Shown: in pieces, positions 7,401-9,555 of the stretch
Layout: the number at the start of each line of letters is the position of its first letter
How positions within the stretch are numbered: the first letter of the stretch is position 1
From: Deltaproteobacteria bacterium
Lineage (GTDB): Bacteria; Myxococcota; Myxococcia; Myxococcales; Myxococcaceae
Assembly: GCA_016875515.1 (NCBI GenBank)
Contig: VGRA01000064.1
Location: 1-9,555 of the forward strand
DNA: 9,555 bases
Direction of reading: 5' to 3'
Program-made: the position numbers and the translations under genes
Notes under the pieces: model-generated
What the model was told of the DNA's origin: nothing
Seen by the model: only the letters and a program-made list of their open reading frames with translations
Database searches by the model: none

Positions 7401-9555
7401 GCTGCTCCGCTTCCCCGGGCGGGCCCGCGCGGTGGCCACCCTCTACTGGGCCGCCTGGGCGGACGCGCAGGCGAAGCAGGCGGTGCACCGCCGCGCCATG
7501 AGCCTCGGCCGGCTGCGGCAGCTCTACGCAGGGAGCGCCGGGCTGGAGGCGCTCGCGGCCGAGCTGCGCCCCGGGGTGGAGGCCTTCTGCCAGCAGGGCC
7601 GGCTGGAGCTGTCCACCGCGGACGCGCGCATGGCCGCGCTGTACCTGGCCGAGGAGCTGGCCGAGGAGCCGCTGCGCTTCGTGGTGGGCCACGACGCCTC
7701 CGCGCTGAAGGAGGACCTCTCCGCCACGCTGGACCGGGGCGGCCAGCGGCTGGTGTTCGACGAAGATCTCCGCACGCTGCAGGGGGACGTGGCGGCGCGC
7801 TTCCGGCTGGCGCGCGAGTGGCTGGGGGCGCACGCCCGGGCCTCGGCAGACCGCGCCCCGGCGTGGGCCGACTGCGTGGACGAGGCAGCGGCGCTGGTGG
7901 CGGTGGACGCGCAGCAGCTCTCGCGCCAGTCCTCCGCGGCGCCGCTCAGCGTGGAGGTCAAGGGGCTCTTGTCCCAGCACGCGCGCATCCAGGGGCAGGC
8001 GCTGTCGCTGCGGCTGGACGCCTTCGAGCAGCGCATGGCGTGGTTCCTCGGCGAGCGCACCCCTTCGTGGCAGCGCTACCGGGCCAAGGTGCGCCAGCTG
8101 CTGGACGAGGCGCGCCGGACGCTGCGGCTGGAGGAGCTGGCCCCCAAGGTGCTCTCCAGCTTCGTGCGCAACCGCCTCATCGGCGAGGTGTACCTCCCGC
8201 TCATCGGCGCCAACCTGGCCAAGCAGCTGGGGGTGGCGGGCGAGAACAAGCGCACGGACCGGATGGGCATGCTGCTGCTCGTCTCCCCGCCCGGCTACGG
8301 CAAGACGACGCTGATGGAGTACGTGGCCAGCCGGCTGGGGCTGCACTTCGTGAAGGTGAACGGGCCATCGCTCGGCCACGAGGTGGTGAGCCTGGACCCC
8401 GGCGAGGCCCCCAACGCCACCGCGCGGCAGGAGGTGGAGCGCATCAACTTCGCCTTCGAGCTGGGCAACAACGTCATGCTGTACCTGGACGACATCCAGC
8501 ACACCAACCCGGAGCTCCTGCAGAAGTTCATCTCCCTGTGTGACGCCACGCGGAAGGTGGACGGGGTGTGGCGCGGGCGCAGCCGCACCTATGACTTGCG
8601 CGGCAAGAAGTTCTGCGTGGTGATGGCGGGCAACCCGTACACCGAGACGGGCGAGCGCTTCCGCATCCCGGACATGCTCTCCAACCGCGCGGACACCTAC
8701 AACCTGGGGGACATCCTCGGCGGCAAGCAGGAGCTGTTCGGGCTCAGCTACCTGGAGAACGCGCTGACGGCCAACACCGTCACCGCCCCGCTGGTGAGCC
8801 GCAGCAGCAAGGACCTGCACCGCATCCTGGACATGGCCCAGGGGGGCAGCGTGTCTGCCGCGGACCTCGAGCACGGCTACTCCGCCGCGGAGCTGAACGA
8901 GGTGGTGGAGGTCATCAAGCGCTTCGCCTACGTGCAGCGGACGCTCCTGCGGGTGAACCAGGAGTACATCCGCAGCGCGTCACAGGACGACCGCTTCCGC
9001 ACCGAGCCCCCGTTCAAGCTGCAGGGCAGCTACCGCAACATGGGGAAGCTGGCGGACAAGGTGGTGTCTGCCATGACGGACGCGGAGCTGGAGGCGCTGC
9101 TGGACGCCCACTACGCCAGCGAGTCGCAGACGCTCACCTCGGCGGCGGAGCAGAACCTGCTCAAGCTTTCGGAGCTGCGCGGCAGGCAGTCCCCCGAGCA
9201 GAAGGCGCGCTGGGAGGAGCTCAAGCGCAGCTTCAAGCGGGTGCAGGTGCAGGGCGGCTCGGATGACGACCCGGTGGTCCGCGTGACGGGCAGCATTGCG
9301 TCGCTCGGGGAGGAACTGGGGCTGCTCAAGGGCGTGGTGGCCGAGGCCGCCGCGCGCAGGGCGGACGACCTGCCGGTGGCCGCGCCGCCGGAGATTGCCC
9401 GGGAGCTGGTCCCCAAGCTGGACGCGCTCGAGGCGGCGGTGCGGTCACTGGGCGCCGCGCCCGGGCGTGCTGCGCCCGCGGTGGACCTCCAGCCCGTGCT
9501 GGACAGGCTTGCAGAGGTGCTCGCCCGGCCGGCGCCTGTCCCGGTGCCGCCGCCC
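4423..9555 (+). CDS. Giant DUF3686-family AAA+ ATPase ('DNA repair ATPase'), 3' end beyond the window
   Basis: 1711 residues are visible with no stop before the edge. Residues ~30-450 are a beta-rich N-terminal region fitting DUF3686. Residues ~490-850 are long helices/coiled coil. A short beta-rich element (854-898, with THRFNVNTQPLD and LTGSDY) follows, then a helical region to ~1240. The AAA+ module is at ~1250-1470: Walker A SPPGYGKTT (1288-1296); an inserted GHEVVSLDPGEAPNAT stretch after residue 1317; Walker B VMLYLDD (1351-1357, Asp-Asp rather than Asp-Glu); sensor-1 Asn1404 in AGNPYTETGERFRIPDMLSNRAD; and candidate arginine finger R1422. This resembles MoxR/dynein-like AAA+ proteins. 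The visible end becomes Pro/Ala-rich. No membrane segment is seen, so it is likely cytoplasmic. The 'DNA repair' name is inherited annotation; no nuclease or DNA-binding domain is visible. It lies 27 bp after the flotillin gene. ATG 4423 is the only start after the flotillin stop, which is in the same frame. Only a weak GGACGG precedes it, so coupling to flotillin translation is likely. Confidence 0.92.
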   Translation, partial: MSQDSAPLAGGSYEVIRGRLLATAKSLGERAEALNEKRKAEFGGQAFAVLATERVRTENNCVARDVVPVGEHLLLGFNVFMGLKQERSVRDVFSLHRFAAGADGAFDFSEVPHTEARGFLADSRFVKDFEELYRFYKDARLSHLEKTDARLLATFQTGQAARDVKVLRFSVDAAGHVTYLDNRGDADVPKPPTRDFEWQRLGREHQVSGRFAHVNVLDELFVETTGGDLTLKVENNTETGQGIYSEPVQEKSQSLDDAEFHCAKVGALVLLKVLPFREDAYRYLVFNTRTRQVVRADAVGQSCVSLPEDQGIIFPGGYVLQTGEAKVFDAAPPPGLLFQRKVQSPNGEDVLYVFFDRQAGRYVLLPYNLVRKEVATPISSHGYSLFADGRMVVLRSASEEPTKVHPVQVWQTPFVSAEFAAARPAPQTPLGRLGNAELVRGISEVLTLRRLAEAGQVTRRGYEAIVTASQRVADQFHWLGLPEVGLLPEVAELKKNAELIIDEFDKVLAQQRRAAEVLAQAVAAQEALLSRVTTGELSSTDAFMGALLDLRRQQGHLVTLEEVRYVDRERIAALRAQAQEAFDATSARCVEFLLTPAAFQPLHAGVAQVEGACAKAGKTTELQPLVEEVERLGSGLQLLGEVVGGLAAGDPVQKAKILEDLSEVFGKLNRVRATVQSRRKELLGAEKRAEFASQFKLFSQGIDAALALAETPERCDEQLTRLTLQLEELEGRFADLDAFAAELATRREELLEAFGKRKQLLLDERNRRAQNLFDAGARILQSVARRSAAFTSDDELNTYFAADPMVQKLRQLCAQLLEAKDPVKADELESRLKTAKQEALRQLRDKKDLFEGGAAVVKLGTHRFNVNTQPLDATVVPREDGLYLQLTGSDYLQRLEDPDIEAARPYWDQALPSESPEVSRAEFLAHAVLSAAERGEQGLSLAGLHAAGRGDGLLPLVRAFAAPRLEEGYERGVHDADAAAILGALLSVREGAGLLRFPGRARAVATLYWAAWADAQAKQAVHRRAMSLGRLRQLYAGSAGLEALAAELRPGVEAFCQQGRLELSTADARMAALYLAEELAEEPLRFVVGHDASALKEDLSATLDRGGQRLVFDEDLRTLQGDVAARFRLAREWLGAHARASADRAPAWADCVDEAAALVAVDAQQLSRQSSAAPLSVEVKGLLSQHARIQGQALSLRLDAFEQRMAWFLGERTPSWQRYRAKVRQLLDEARRTLRLEELAPKVLSSFVRNRLIGEVYLPLIGANLAKQLGVAGENKRTDRMGMLLLVSPPGYGKTTLMEYVASRLGLHFVKVNGPSLGHEVVSLDPGEAPNATARQEVERINFAFELGNNVMLYLDDIQHTNPELLQKFISLCDATRKVDGVWRGRSRTYDLRGKKFCVVMAGNPYTETGERFRIPDMLSNRADTYNLGDILGGKQELFGLSYLENALTANTVTAPLVSRSSKDLHRILDMAQGGSVSAADLEHGYSAAELNEVVEVIKRFAYVQRTLLRVNQEYIRSASQDDRFRTEPPFKLQGSYRNMGKLADKVVSAMTDAELEALLDAHYASESQTLTSAAEQNLLKLSELRGRQSPEQKARWEELKRSFKRVQVQGGSDDDPVVRVTGSIASLGEELGLLKGVVAEAAARRADDLPVAAPPEIARELVPKLDALEAAVRSLGAAPGRAAPAVDLQPVLDRLAEVLARPAPVPVPPP

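Noticed and set aside
2074..8874. Leftward open frame of about 2266 codons opposite the yqiJ 3' end, flotillin and ATPase genes
   Set aside because: Its codons are in exact register with the flotillin and ATPase codons on the other strand, so it stays open simply because those genes use no TTA, CTA or TCA codons until a TCA at 8980-8982. Its product is low-complexity Leu/Arg/His/Gln-rich sequence with no domain, while the plus strand encodes clear conserved families.

Overview
The window is very GC-rich DNA with an extreme preference for G/C at third codon positions. Together with the gene families present, this suggests a high-GC proteobacterium, most likely a myxobacterium (Myxococcaceae such as Myxococcus, Corallococcus or Archangium). 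That taxonomic call is inference from composition and gene content, not from a marker gene. No RNA gene, insertion sequence, CRISPR array or phage gene was seen.

Layout. (1) Bases 1-107 may hold the tail of a rightward gene that enters from the left and overlaps the end of the next gene convergently. (2) Bases 88-1457 hold two leftward paralogous genes for small cysteine-rich proteins made of four zinc-ribbon modules with TFIIB-type signatures. They are a tandem duplication that also copied the roughly 70-bp upstream control region. (3) Bases 1458-1529 are a short divergent intergenic region. (4) From 1530 to the right edge runs a tight rightward operon of three genes. The first encodes a YqiJ-like inner-membrane protein with an OB-fold domain. 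The second encodes a long YqiK-like flotillin (SPFH/Band 7). The third encodes a giant AAA+ ATPase of the DUF3686 family, commonly labelled 'DNA repair ATPase', which is still open at the window end after 1711 codons. Gaps inside the operon are 40 and 27 bp.

Working model. YqiJ and YqiK form the known membrane pair, an OB-fold membrane protein plus a flotillin scaffold with a long coiled-coil stalk. The AAA+ protein, which has its own long helical region and no visible membrane segment, is probably the cytoplasmic motor that works with this scaffold. The zinc-ribbon proteins are read divergently from the same short region and may be accessory or regulatory partners. The membrane pairing is established for the families. 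The ATPase partnership, the zinc-ribbon link and any role in envelope or membrane stress are inference from gene order. This four-part arrangement (zinc ribbon / YqiJ / flotillin / DUF3686 AAA+) is the best candidate here for an under-described system.
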